From: an uncultured Flavobacteriaceae bacterium
GTDB taxonomy: Bacteria > Bacteroidota > Bacteroidia > Flavobacteriales > Flavobacteriaceae
Length of the DNA: 64,000 bases
Direction: 5' to 3'
Assembly: GCA_947502635.1 (NCBI GenBank)
Contig: CANNAN010000004.1
Location: forward strand, 372,001 to 436,000
Part shown: piece by piece, positions 33,649 through 42,964 of the stretch
Numbering within the stretch: position 1 is the first letter of the stretch
Layout: the number at the start of each line of letters is the position of its first letter
The notes under the pieces: model-generated
What the model saw: only the letters and a program-made list of their open reading frames with translations
Told to the model about the DNA's origin: nothing
Databases searched by the model: none
Made by a program: the position numbers and the translations under genes

Positions 33649-33840
33649 TTAGATAACTTTTACGTTCACTGCGTTTAATCCTTTGTTACCTTCTTGTAGA
33701 TCGAATTCAACTGCGTCGCCTTCACGTACTTCGTCTACTAATCCAGAAATGTGTACAAAGTGATCTTTATCAACGCCTTCTTCTGTAATGAATCCAAATC
33801 CTTTAGAATCGTTGAAAAATTTTACTGTTCCTTTACTCAT
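33649..33840 (-). CDS. Cold-shock protein (CspA family)
   Basis: From the ATG at 33840 the protein has 63 residues, the normal size of a single cold-shock domain. A longer in-frame extension to 33906 exists but would lie outside the domain and in the leader. RNP1 (KGFGFI) and RNP2 (HFVHI) are intact, so it should bind single-stranded RNA/DNA and melt RNA structure. A near-match to the -7 element (CATATTTG on the minus strand) lies about 50 bp upstream. It is a single gene with its own terminator. Confidence 0.95.
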   Translation of the reverse strand: MSKGTVKFFNDSKGFGFITEEGVDKDHFVHISGLVDEVREGDAVEFDLQEGNKGLNAVNVKVI

Positions 33841-34079
33841 TGTAATGTAATTAAATTTATAATACTTATTGATTTGCAAATATGATGCCATTTTTTTGAC
33901 ATACAATACATTAATTGATTTCTTTTCAATTTTTTATTAATCTAGCCATTACATTCTATTGTTAATACTTAATCTTCAGATATACGGGTTATTAAAAAAG
34001 CATAAATACCTCTTAGCCAAAAGATGGCAATACATACACTCTTAATGACGTTGATCGTGCTTCAATTTTACATTTAACC

Positions 34080-34397
34080 TTAATGCCTAATTGATTTCAT
34101 ATTAATTGCATTATCTAAGTTATCTTTTTGTGTAGTGTTTGCAACAGTTTTGAGGTATTCGCGATTATTGTTATTTACATAAGTTACTGTAGCTCCTATT
34201 TGCCATTCAGGATATCCCCAAGTAATTGTCTTAATTGTATTTCTTTGTTTTAAGAGATTGATAGCTGTAGATTCTGCTGTTTTAACACCATCTTGAAATG
34301 AATTATCATCATTAACTGTGTGTAAAAGCACATACATAATATTATCATTATTATCTTTCCACACACCTGATATAAAGTAGTTTGCTAATTTTGCCAT
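34080..34397 (-). CDS. DUF3892-like protein
   Basis: The 105-residue protein starts MAKLANYFISGVWKD and continues with a nuclear-transport-like alternation of strands and a helix (KTAESTAINLLKQRNTIKTITW). The YFISGVWKD opening and TW.YP ending resemble DUF3892, a small domain of unknown function. No signal peptide is seen. A TAgtTTTG element (34423-34430, minus strand) lies 25 bp upstream. Confidence 0.6.
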   Translation of the reverse strand: MAKLANYFISGVWKDNNDNIMYVLLHTVNDDNSFQDGVKTAESTAINLLKQRNTIKTITWGYPEWQIGATVTYVNNNNREYLKTVANTTQKDNLDNAINMKSIRH

Positions 34398-34604
34398 TTT
34401 CTATTGAATTTTATTTAGAAATCAAAACTAAACATATTGGATGGGAGTCATTTACGGAATACCATAATTAACTAAAAATCAATCAATATACTCATATTAC
34501 ATATATATTTACTTTACCGTTATTGACATCTATTAAAAATGTAAATTTATTCGTTCTTTGTCTGATTTAATGAATATATTTTTCAACCTCAAAAAAGACC
34601 TCTT

Positions 34605-35006
34605 TTAGAAAAAGTCTTTATATTTAGTAGAGTAATTCCATCGTGCTTGAGTTCCTCTAATATCATAATGAACAAAACCATTATATAACCCCAAACCGCC
34701 TTCTTTCAAATTGCCCCTCAATATTAACTTCTTAAAAATTAATGACAGGTCTTTAGAAGTATAATTCTTCATTGTAATATCTGCAGCATTTCCTAATAGA
34801 TGTTGAGAGTTCTTAGCGCCACCAATATTTTTATTATGTGCTTCACTTCTGTAGCCACTATTTATATGTATAGGCTCTTTCAAAACATCTCGTACAATCT
34901 GCAAATTTTCAGCTAGAACCTTAATATTTTCCAGAACATCATCAGGCATTATTGAACCATCTCTACATTCAAATTCTATTTTATAAAAGTTCTTAGTAAG
35001 TTGCAT
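34605..35006 (-). CDS. M15-family peptidase (D-Ala-D-Ala carboxypeptidase-like)
   Basis: The 133-residue protein has the short M15 (VanY/YcbK-type) fold: SGYRSEAHN (about 48-56), SQHLLGNAADI (about 64-74, the zinc His and Asp of SxHxxGxAxD) and GGLGLYNGFVHYDIR (about 101-115) with the last zinc His. These enzymes cleave peptide bonds in peptidoglycan. No signal peptide is visible, as in phage endolysins or toxins exported another way, but no phage genes are near. A cytoplasmic or non-classically exported role remains open. Confidence 0.82.
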   Translation of the reverse strand: MQLTKNFYKIEFECRDGSIMPDDVLENIKVLAENLQIVRDVLKEPIHINSGYRSEAHNKNIGGAKNSQHLLGNAADITMKNYTSKDLSLIFKKLILRGNLKEGGLGLYNGFVHYDIRGTQARWNYSTKYKDFF

Positions 35007-35137
35007 AATTTATTATTTTATTCAACTAAGTAAACCATAAAACTTTTAAGTTTATTGTCCTTATCATGATCTAATTGTTTAAAAAGTTCAATAGATTATC
35101 TACCCAAGACGTTCTTATTAACTCAAGCTATCATTTT

Positions 35138-36160
35138 TTATTCATTAAAAAGACTTTGAATTTCAGAATTAGATAGTGATCGCTTATAAAGTCTTAAATT
35201 GTCCATATACCCAGTAACAAAGTTTTGATTAGAATTGTAAGGGTCTGTTCCTATATAAAGTTCATGTTGGGTTTGTGAAATGCCAGAATTACTAATATTT
35301 TTTGATGACTCTTCTTTTCCATCAACATAAATTTTAAGTGTATCGCCATCAAAAGTACCAACTAAATGATGCCAGGTATTAATAACTAATGGTTGCACTG
35401 TATCTAAACATTCCTGACAAAGACTTTGCGGACAAGTGTCTGGTTCTATGCACAGTTCGATAATACCTCCGTTATACACCCACATTCCATATCTTGAATG
35501 CCCGCCAGCATCTGGGTTTGTTTTCTCTACAAGAGTGAAAAACGAATTATCTTGTTGCTCTTGGTAATAAAACCAAAAAGCAATGGTCATTTCCTTGTCT
35601 AAACTAATAGCATTACTATGCGATACTTTTATATTGCTTTTTGATTCCGCAGAGAAAACACCTGCTTCATTTTCATCATCAAACCTATCTACTATATACA
35701 TTAAGTTTATTGGTTCTGTAGAGTTATTATTTTCACTTTTGTCGACCACACTATTATCAAAATCAATACGTAATACATAATCCTCTGGAATTGTACCGCT
35801 TTCCCGCTCCTCCGAAACTTCAATAAACCCTTTTTTTATTTCAGTAACTTCATCACTTGTAGATTTTACTTTTAAACTCACATCAAATATCCCTGCGTTT
35901 TTGTAAACTACAGTTGGTAATTCATTCGTTGATGTCGTAGGGTCTCCACCAGGAAAGGACCATGCTCTGGATACTATTTCGCCTTTAGATAAATCCTGAA
36001 AACTGATACTATTATTAATTTTGATTTTTTGTTTATCTGAACTAAAATTAACTGTAAACACTTCTTCCTTCTCTTCTTCTTGAACCATATTAGAAGTGTC
36101 ATTTTTACTACAAGAAAACAAAACAATAAAGCATAAAAAATAAGGGAACAAAATTTTCAT
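35138..36160 (-). CDS. Lipoprotein with PKD and LamG-like domains
   Basis: The 340-residue product has a lipoprotein signal ending in LFSC (Cys about 17), a PKD domain (about 32-115, SFQDLSKGEIVSRAWSFPGGDP) and a concanavalin/LamG domain (about 125-338) with MTIAFWFYYQE, WHHLVGTFDGDTLKIYVDG and GYMDNLRLYKRSLS. Such proteins bind glycans or serve as surface adhesins in Bacteroidota. There is no catalytic domain. It stands alone on the minus strand, divergent from the SPFH gene. Confidence 0.85.
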   Translation of the reverse strand: MKILFPYFLCFIVLFSCSKNDTSNMVQEEEKEEVFTVNFSSDKQKIKINNSISFQDLSKGEIVSRAWSFPGGDPTTSTNELPTVVYKNAGIFDVSLKVKSTSDEVTEIKKGFIEVSEERESGTIPEDYVLRIDFDNSVVDKSENNNSTEPINLMYIVDRFDDENEAGVFSAESKSNIKVSHSNAISLDKEMTIAFWFYYQEQQDNSFFTLVEKTNPDAGGHSRYGMWVYNGGIIELCIEPDTCPQSLCQECLDTVQPLVINTWHHLVGTFDGDTLKIYVDGKEESSKNISNSGISQTQHELYIGTDPYNSNQNFVTGYMDNLRLYKRSLSNSEIQSLFNE

Positions 36161-36496
36161 ATCAGTTGACTCTTAATAGTTTAATTATTATACGTCGAAA
36201 CATTATTTCTAACCTTACTTCTATTTAATGATACGCATTGAAATCTTCATATTCCTTTTTTATTACACAACTTATCCCCGATTCATTTTGTGTATTTATT
36301 ACAGACCATGTAGAAACTAAATAATTATGAAGTTGTGACTTAAATTATTAAGTAATTACCTTTTAATTGTTTCAAATTTTTCGTATCTTAAAATGCTTTC
36401 TTACAAGAATTTAACTCATACAGAAGCTTAATAAATTTAGTCTCTCATCGAGACTTTGAATTACAAATTAAAACGTATCATTAAAACTTGGTAATC
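36161..36496. promoter_or_regulatory. Divergent intergenic region, short leader hairpin before the SPFH gene
   Basis: AGTCTC (36439-36444) and GAGACT (36450-36455) form a 6-bp hairpin with a 5-base loop, 41 bp before the SPFH start. No T-run follows, so it is not a terminator. Otherwise I see nothing beyond AT-rich sequence in this gap. Confidence 0.3.
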
Positions 36497-37240
36497 ATGA
36501 ACTCAATACAAATACTAAGTATCATACTCATCATTTTCCTTTTAGCAGGCATCCGGGTGGTGTATGAATATAAAAGAGCGCCCAAATTCAGGTTTGGCAA
36601 ATACATAAAGACCTTAAAACCTGGCTTTAGATGGATTATTCCAATTGTTGAAACTATTCAAATTGTAGACATTCGAGTTATTACCATAAATATTGTTTCT
36701 CAAGAAGTTATGACTGAAGATAATGTTCCTTGTAGTATCGATGGTGTTTTATTTTTTAAAATTAATGATCCTGAACGCGCTGTACTGGAAGTTGAGGAAT
36801 ATAAGTTTGCCATTACTCAACTAGCTCAAGCGGCTTTGAGAGACGTTTGTGGTAAAGTAGAATTGGATACTATTTTATCTAAACGTGAAGAAATGGGGAA
36901 GAATATAAAAAGCATTGTAGAAATAGAGACTAAAGAATGGGGTATTGATATTAATGATGTTAAAATTAAAGACATTCAATTACCAGAAAACATGAGACGT
37001 ATGATGGCTAATCAAGCTGAAGCAGAACGTTCCAGACGTGCACGTATTATATTGGCTTTAGCAGAAGAGCAAGCTGCAGGAAAACTACTTGAAGCAGGAA
37101 AACTTATAGACCAATCGCCTTCTGCCATTAAACTAAGGCTTTATCAAACGCTATCAAACATTGCAGCAGAGAAGAACTCTACCATTCTTTTCCCTTTTCC
37201 TGAAGAAGTATTACCAAAAAATAATAAGAAAACGGACTAA
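36497..37240 (+). CDS. SPFH/stomatin-like (slipin) protein
   Basis: The ATG at 36497 gives 247 residues; a TTG three codons earlier is possible but unneeded. An N-terminal membrane helix (about 2-19) is followed by the SPFH domain with LKPGFRWIIPIVETIQIVDIR, ALRDVCGKVELDTILSKRE and VKIKDIQLPENMRRMM, the pattern of slipins. These scaffold inner-membrane microdomains. The neighbouring NfeD-like protease found with many slipins is absent from this window. It is flanked by unrelated genes. Confidence 0.9.
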   Translation: MNSIQILSIILIIFLLAGIRVVYEYKRAPKFRFGKYIKTLKPGFRWIIPIVETIQIVDIRVITINIVSQEVMTEDNVPCSIDGVLFFKINDPERAVLEVEEYKFAITQLAQAALRDVCGKVELDTILSKREEMGKNIKSIVEIETKEWGIDINDVKIKDIQLPENMRRMMANQAEAERSRRARIILALAEEQAAGKLLEAGKLIDQSPSAIKLRLYQTLSNIAAEKNSTILFPFPEEVLPKNNKKTD

Positions 37241-37295
37241 TTATTATTAAACATAAATGATTTATAATTTGTAAAAAAACTAAAGGAGATTTACT

Positions 37296-37838
37296 TTAGT
37301 CTGTTGGTTCCACATCTAAATCACCAGAATAGCTAATTGTAAGTCGGGAATTCCCATTTAGTGTCATACGTGCTTTTAAATTGGGGTATAACTTGATGAA
37401 TACTTGAAAATTTTCAGAATTGCTTGTTGCTTCAAATGAGATTGTATAACTATGATCTTTATTTTGGGTCGCTATGTAATCTTCTAAAACACCGTTAAAT
37501 TGTATAGCACTATCACTACCATTATAAGCAACTTGCATCCGTCTTTCTCCATAATATGGTAAAAAAGAGGTAATACTATCTCCTTTTATAGCTAGAAAAT
37601 TATCATTTCCAATCAAATTAATAGCATTGGATGTACTTCCTGGCTGCATTAAACCAGAACTAAGAACCTGTTGCACCGCATTTGTTACTTGTGGATAAGC
37701 CCAATCTGATTGAATACGAAACTTTTGTTTTTTCACAATCGTATTTAAAGCATCAATCTCAGCTTGCGATGTGACCGATTTTGAGGCCTTACATGAGAAG
37801 ATTATTAGGATACCAATAAAAAAATAGAACGATTTCAT
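37296..37838 (-). CDS. DUF4251-type lipoprotein
   Basis: The 180 residues include a lipobox IIFSC (Cys about 16) and a mature domain with QSDWAYPQVTNAVQQVLSSG, SITSFLPYYGERR and YTISFEATSNSENFQVFI. These are the blocks I associate with DUF4251, a Bacteroidota-specific beta-rich domain with no known function. It should be anchored to the envelope. It is convergent with the SPFH gene, with only 55 bp between. Confidence 0.8.
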   Translation of the reverse strand: MKSFYFFIGILIIFSCKASKSVTSQAEIDALNTIVKKQKFRIQSDWAYPQVTNAVQQVLSSGLMQPGSTSNAINLIGNDNFLAIKGDSITSFLPYYGERRMQVAYNGSDSAIQFNGVLEDYIATQNKDHSYTISFEATSNSENFQVFIKLYPNLKARMTLNGNSRLTISYSGDLDVEPTD

Positions 37839-37967
37839 TTCAACTAACTATTTACCCTTCTAAATTACAAAATATAACGAAGCAAATATTGTTACAATCA
37901 TATAAAATTCAAACAGTTACCAGTAATACATAATGTTTTTTAAGTAAGACCAACCAAATATATAGTA

Positions 37968-38004
37968 AAAGTTAGGCCAAGTATACTTATGCTACTTGAC
38001 CTAA
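37968..38004 (-). terminator. Terminator of the decarboxylase pair
   Basis: TTAGGCCAAGTA (37972-37983) and TACTTGACCTAA (37993-38004) pair at 11 of 12 positions, 43 bp after the stop at 38048. On the minus strand CTTTTAC follows, giving a modest T-run. Confidence 0.65.
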
Positions 38005-38047
38005 TCTAATGACTGAATTATAAAATAAGTGCTAAAAACCAGTCAAA

Positions 38048-39277
38048 TTATTTTGGACTATTTGGACACCCACTAATACTCGTACCATAATAACGGTAGG
38101 TATTACATTCGTCAATTGTAGGTGCTTTGCCTTCTTGGAATAATAATATAATATCGGATCCTCCAAACAAGAAATAACCAAACTCTTCACCTTTGGCAAT
38201 CTCTCTTTTCTCTGTTGCTGTCATATGAACACCTGAGACCTGACACATCCCCACGGGAACGACTCCTACAATACCCATATTACCATATTCGGGTTTACTG
38301 GCATCAATTGTAATAATACCTCTGGACTGATTGAATTCGTATCCAGTTTCTGGTGGTGCTGGTGAGTCCGAGCTATCTGGAGCATCAAACTGGTTGTTAT
38401 CGCTAATGTTTACTTCTAAATAAGTTAAACCATTAACGGCACGACATTCGTCTACAATTCCTGATACTGGTGCATGAAATCTGTGATATGAATAAGGTCC
38501 TAAAAAATAATGCACAAATGTACCGTTAGCAAATTTGTCGGCATGTGGACTGCCTTCTAATAGTTTCGCAATATTACCTATGATATGTGTTTTCTTTAAA
38601 ACAGTATTTGTAATATTAGAATCGGCATCAATCTTATACATCTTTCTATAGGTACAGTCTGCAGGTGCTACTGCAACTGTATTATCATTAGGCGCATCTA
38701 TTGGGCGTAATCCTGGATTGAGCTCACGTGCAAAAAACTGATTAAAGGTTAGCCAACCACTTGGACTGTTGGGCTTTCCATTTACTAACGAATCCTCTAT
38801 TCTGTAATAAGGTGCATATTTTTTAAAAGATTCCCAAATAGTATCGTTAAAAGATTCTGTTGTATTTAAAAAATCGCCCCATAGATTGGCATAGTCTACC
38901 AACCATTGATTAAAACCATCAATGTTTTGTACTATCGTATTGTTATCTAATCCAACTTTTTGATCGATCAGAAAATAAAAATGACATAAACGATCATATA
39001 CTTCTTGTGAATAACCAGTATCTGGATCTTGCCAACCTTTATTCCCACTTTGATGTGGAATCCAGCGACTAAATTTTCTGAGATAGCTTATCCATTCATC
39101 TACAGTTGTTGGCCAGTCCAGCACATCGTATAAAGACTTGTCTAATTTACTATTTGCATAGCTTTCTGCTTTATTAATAGATGCTACTAATAATTCTGAA
39201 AGCGTAGGGTTACTTTTAAGCCATTTTTCTATATAGCCAATAGCATCATTAGTACTTGTAAATGTTGTTGTTTTCAT
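38048..39277 (-). CDS. Phosphatidylserine decarboxylase-family protein (PsiD-like)
   Basis: The 409-residue protein combines an N-terminal domain like that of tryptophan-decarboxylase PsiD-type proteins (about 1-175, DWPTTVDEWISYLRKFSRWIP, YDRLCHFYFLIDQ) with a phosphatidylserine decarboxylase core. The core has YHRFHAPVSGIV (the HxxH pair, about 262-273) and GEEFGYFLFGGSDIILLF near 375. The GS in FGGS is the likely self-cleavage site that makes the pyruvoyl cofactor; the textbook LGST is replaced by GGS. It may decarboxylate phosphatidylserine, an amino acid or another lipid. It follows its paralogue by 12 bp in one operon. Confidence 0.82.
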   Translation of the reverse strand: MKTTTFTSTNDAIGYIEKWLKSNPTLSELLVASINKAESYANSKLDKSLYDVLDWPTTVDEWISYLRKFSRWIPHQSGNKGWQDPDTGYSQEVYDRLCHFYFLIDQKVGLDNNTIVQNIDGFNQWLVDYANLWGDFLNTTESFNDTIWESFKKYAPYYRIEDSLVNGKPNSPSGWLTFNQFFARELNPGLRPIDAPNDNTVAVAPADCTYRKMYKIDADSNITNTVLKKTHIIGNIAKLLEGSPHADKFANGTFVHYFLGPYSYHRFHAPVSGIVDECRAVNGLTYLEVNISDNNQFDAPDSSDSPAPPETGYEFNQSRGIITIDASKPEYGNMGIVGVVPVGMCQVSGVHMTATEKREIAKGEEFGYFLFGGSDIILLFQEGKAPTIDECNTYRYYGTSISGCPNSPK

Positions 39278-39289
39278 AATATAAATAAT

Positions 39290-40663
39290 TTAATTGGTTA
39301 AGTGGGTTTTTATTTTTGGTGATGTATTAGCAATGGCTACTTGAGCTCTCACACGAACATAAGGGCCATTATCGGAATTTATATTTGGGTTGGGGTTTAC
39401 AACCGTAAATTGTTTAATAGCTCCCTTTTGAAAAACGAGGCACAAACTTGAACCTCCATAACTAAACGTTCCTAATTCTTCTCCCTTCTTAACATAATCT
39501 CCTTTCTTTACTTCTATATTAATTGATGATATTTCAGTAATACCAATAGGCATAACAGCTACCAATCCTATTTTTGGGTCTTCATGCTCAATAATGATAA
39601 GACCTCTGGTATTTACATTAGCTTCATAACCTTGCGAATAAGTTCCTGCTGTTGGATCCCAACCTTCAACAGGTAGTTCGCTAAACATATAACCATTTAT
39701 AACGCGAGCTTCAATGACTTTACCTGTAATTGGAGCTCTCCATCTATGATAGTCATGACCACTTAAAAATGTTTGCAAAACGTCGCCTCCTTTAAATACT
39801 TCTGTGTATGGAGATCCGCCTAACATATTTTCTAAGGAATAATTCTGGCTTTTGGTCTCAAAATTATCAGAAAGTTTAACCTCTCGAGCCACTCTATAAA
39901 TAGTACCATCATTTGCCGAAACTATGACGGCATCATTATCAGGGCCATCTAAAGGGCGACATATAAGAATAATTTGACGATGGAAATAATCATTAAAAGA
40001 CTTAAATCCCCAATGTTTAGGATCCTTAATTTTTGCCTCCTCGGTTACAAATTCATCCAAATTATTAGCGATTACAGACGCTGGGGATAACCATCCATCT
40101 GGCTGAGTAGTAACGACATTTAAGGTTTCTGGGCTATCCAGAAAATCACACCATGCTTGTAAAATTTTCCGTAAAGCATCATTAAACGCTTGATTCTTAA
40201 AAACAATCCATCCAGATGCTGTTGCCATCATATACACAAATAAACCAGACATCGGGAAAGCAGAATGACTTACCTCTGGTTCAAATTTTGGGGCACGGTC
40301 AATAATATAGTTCATCGCTACAAAAAGATCATCCTGAGATTTTATAGCATATTTTACTTGTGGTTCATACTTTTTATGAATGACAAGTCCTTCTTTAATC
40401 ATTTTATCAACTTGTATACCCAGTTCCTTATTATTAGCTAACAAAGCCTTCATCTCTAAAATTGAAGGAGCCATAATATAGTTAACGCCTGCTGTTTCCT
40501 TTTCTTTATAAGAGGCTTCAATTAAATCGCTTAGCCATTTACCGATATAGGCCATGTCTTTTGGCAAATAACCAGCTATAACACCAAATCGTCTTTGGTA
40601 TTGCACTTCTGTTTGCTCTGGATCTTTTGGATTTTTAAGTTTTACTGAATCTGTAGTTTCCAT
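39290..40663 (-). CDS. Phosphatidylserine decarboxylase-family protein, second paralogue with His-to-Arg change
   Basis: The 457-residue protein has the same two-part build as its neighbour (YIGKWLSDLIEASYK start, FNDYFHRQIILICRPLDGP middle). The core motif reads DYHRWRAPITGKV, so the second His of HxxH is Arg here, while the cleavage site GTFSYGGSSLCLVF keeps GGS. By comparison with E. coli Psd (HRVH, from memory) the missing His is the one needed for self-cleavage. This copy may therefore be inactive or use another residue, and may assist the first. It is the upstream gene; the motif AAATAGGGAGATTTC lies about 105 bp before the ATG. Confidence 0.8.
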   Translation of the reverse strand: METTDSVKLKNPKDPEQTEVQYQRRFGVIAGYLPKDMAYIGKWLSDLIEASYKEKETAGVNYIMAPSILEMKALLANNKELGIQVDKMIKEGLVIHKKYEPQVKYAIKSQDDLFVAMNYIIDRAPKFEPEVSHSAFPMSGLFVYMMATASGWIVFKNQAFNDALRKILQAWCDFLDSPETLNVVTTQPDGWLSPASVIANNLDEFVTEEAKIKDPKHWGFKSFNDYFHRQIILICRPLDGPDNDAVIVSANDGTIYRVAREVKLSDNFETKSQNYSLENMLGGSPYTEVFKGGDVLQTFLSGHDYHRWRAPITGKVIEARVINGYMFSELPVEGWDPTAGTYSQGYEANVNTRGLIIIEHEDPKIGLVAVMPIGITEISSINIEVKKGDYVKKGEELGTFSYGGSSLCLVFQKGAIKQFTVVNPNPNINSDNGPYVRVRAQVAIANTSPKIKTHLTN

Positions 40664-41036
40664 GTGATTGGGGGTTAATATGAATAATTTAGACTATAAC
40701 ATAATAATATCTGCATACCAGAAAAAGGTACCATTGTATTACATATGATTTTGGACTTAATTAATTAAATAGGGAGATTTCAAATATATACAAAAAATCT
40801 TACAAACAGAAAGTTTTATCTTATAAATTTAAAGAAATAATGAAAGAGAGGAGACTAGGCTTTAATTACTTAGCTTATAAATTGCCTTGATTAGGTATCT
40901 TGTTTCTGTCAATAAATTGACCGTATAAAAAACGATCCAAGCCTATATTCTTGGGTAGAAATTTAACCATTTACTGGATAAAACTATTAATAAAATAGAA
41001 TTTTAACCATTGAACTTTATAAACTTGAGTTTCATT
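40664..41036. promoter_or_regulatory. Intergenic region upstream of the decarboxylase pair
   Basis: The 373-bp gap holds no ORF of interest. At 40768-40790 is AAATAGGGAGATTTCAAATA, related to the motif seen at 5113, 18816 and 43116. No terminator hairpin for the flavoprotein gene is obvious. Confidence 0.3.
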
Positions 41037-42611
41037 TTATGTAATACTTTTTGGAGCTAATCCTATAGTTTTTAAAAAATTATTCGAAAATAATTCATAC
41101 ATATCTTCCGATAATAATGATTGTCTATGTTTAATCCATTCTTTTGCTTGGTCTCCATACATATGTTTTACTAACCCAGGGAATGTCCAATCACTATTTT
41201 TCCCCCAATGCAAAGTAAATGGTATATTATTTTCTTTTAGGACTTCTATCATTCGTTTTGAATACTTTTTTAAACTCATGATTTTTTTAGTTTCTTTCCA
41301 AAGTACACCATCAATTTCTAACATACAAGTAATTGGAAACTTGGTAAAAGCAATAGTTGCTTGAGATTGTTTAACAAATCGCATTGCAAAGATTCCAGGT
41401 ATAGGACCTTCATCTCTAGTTAATTTACCTAGAAGTTCCATCGCTTTTGGAGCATCTTTATGATCGATTCCAAACGAACAGGCAAAAGCGGGCCCCTGGT
41501 AAGGTGCATCCCAGAATATTTCTTTTAACATACCTGTAGTTTGATCATCTACCTTTGGCATAATAGTCTCACGTAAACGCTTTACCAGCCACGGAATACT
41601 CTTTGGTAAATTTTCCGCGAGCTTGACAAACAAATAAATAAGATCTCTATAAAGAGATTCTTTTATTACTGGAAACGGATCTGGATAAGGTTCTTCATAT
41701 TTTTTTTTATACATTAACTCTACAACACATTCTGGATCGTTACTATATTGATTGATGAAAATTTTATAATGATAAGGCCTGTTTCCTTTTCCACTTACAT
41801 CTGTTTCTTCAGGAATTGTAAACGTCGAATTTTTAAAATCCATAGTTTTTGCCAGTTCAAAAGCTATATTTTTATTAATTTTTTTTACATAACGCTTCAG
41901 TAAAAAAATGGGTTCAGCTTCAATAACAATACCGTGTATAAACCCAAAACCTCCTAGTCCTACTAAAGCAGCATGAAACAAATTATCATCCCTTATAATT
42001 CTGGCATTCAATTTTTTAATAAAATCATTACTTAAAACTGGTTTCGAATCACGTTCTATATATACAATATCTTCTTTATTAGGACCAATGATCAAATTTA
42101 AGCCTACAATATAATCCTGTACAGATCCAACATCTAAAGCAGAACCATGAACCCCTGTAGAAATACAACCTGCTAAGGTTTGACCGTTACTTGCGCCACT
42201 TGTTTTGAGTGATTTACCATTTTCTGCCAAAATTTCTGAAACTTCCTTTATGGTTGTTCCACATTCGAATAGAAATAAATTTGATGAATCATAACTGGAA
42301 TTTGAGTGGCAATCATTATTATGAATAGGCATGGAAATATTCATAAAACCATTGTAGTGCATTCTATCTTTATGACTGGCAATATTATTCATTGACCATG
42401 CCGAACCGTAGGCACGAAATCCATCACCATCTGCTTGCGTTTCTTTTATTAAACGTTGAATTTCTTTAGCAGCATCATTATAGCGGTCTATCTTTTTAGG
42501 CATAACCCGTTCGCCTTCTAATTTAGTCTGATAGAGAATCTTTAAAGGAAATGGTCCATTTTTATGTAGTGTATTCCATTCTTTTAAGAATTTGCTTTTA
42601 GTAGTAGCCAT
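41037..42611 (-). CDS. FAD-linked aldonolactone oxidase-like protein (VAO family)
   Basis: The 524-residue flavoprotein has a PCMH-type FAD-binding half (about 1-210; RAYGSAWSMNNIA, TSGASNGQTLAGCISTGVHGSALDVG) and a C-terminal half like D-arabinono-1,4-lactone or L-gulonolactone oxidases, ending with PFTLHWGKN (about 472-480), the HWGK motif of that family. The reaction would be oxidation of a sugar lactone or alditol with oxygen. The usual His for covalent FAD sits in the GVHGSA segment. No signal peptide is present. It follows the 115-residue lipoprotein by 5 bp, so the two are co-transcribed. Confidence 0.82.
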   Translation of the reverse strand: MATTKSKFLKEWNTLHKNGPFPLKILYQTKLEGERVMPKKIDRYNDAAKEIQRLIKETQADGDGFRAYGSAWSMNNIASHKDRMHYNGFMNISMPIHNNDCHSNSSYDSSNLFLFECGTTIKEVSEILAENGKSLKTSGASNGQTLAGCISTGVHGSALDVGSVQDYIVGLNLIIGPNKEDIVYIERDSKPVLSNDFIKKLNARIIRDDNLFHAALVGLGGFGFIHGIVIEAEPIFLLKRYVKKINKNIAFELAKTMDFKNSTFTIPEETDVSGKGNRPYHYKIFINQYSNDPECVVELMYKKKYEEPYPDPFPVIKESLYRDLIYLFVKLAENLPKSIPWLVKRLRETIMPKVDDQTTGMLKEIFWDAPYQGPAFACSFGIDHKDAPKAMELLGKLTRDEGPIPGIFAMRFVKQSQATIAFTKFPITCMLEIDGVLWKETKKIMSLKKYSKRMIEVLKENNIPFTLHWGKNSDWTFPGLVKHMYGDQAKEWIKHRQSLLSEDMYELFSNNFLKTIGLAPKSIT

Positions 42612-42616
42612 ATCTC

Positions 42617-42964
42617 CTAATTTGTTAATTTTTCACATACATACTTAACTTTTACTTTTCGCTTTCTTCCAAAAGTAATTGCACTTAATAAAACCCCGCC
42701 AAACGTATTGCGATATTCAATAATGTTTATCTTTCCTGATTCGCAAGCTTCTTTTTCTTTGATTAAATAGGTAAAATCTTCTGAACTAATTTTAATACTA
42801 ATAACAGTATCAAACTCTACTACGGCCATGCCTCTGTAATAGTCATCTCTGTCTGAAAAAGGATCTGGTTGTGGTGCTCCATTTACATTACGCAATCTCA
42901 CAGAATAACAAGATGTTAAAACACAGCAGCTAAAAACTATCAATACATATTTAAGATGTTTCAT
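42617..42964 (-). CDS. Small lipoprotein, Bor/Iss-like in outline
   Basis: The 115-residue protein has a lipobox LTSC (Cys about 19). The C-terminal pattern of CESGKINIIEYRNTFGGVLLSA followed by ITFG and a final VKYVC resembles the Bor/Iss lipoprotein family (a Cys, a hydrophobic turn-containing ITLG strand and a terminal Cys), though the match is by eye. Two of its cysteines could form a disulphide. It begins the operon with the aldonolactone oxidase. Confidence 0.6.
   Translation of the reverse strand: MKHLKYVLIVFSCCVLTSCYSVRLRNVNGAPQPDPFSDRDDYYRGMAVVEFDTVISIKISSEDFTYLIKEKEACESGKINIIEYRNTFGGVLLSAITFGRKRKVKVKYVCEKLTN

Noticed and set aside
33841-33906. Extended start for the cold-shock protein
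   Set aside because: A 63-residue product from 33840 is the standard size; the extension lies in the leader and has no domain.
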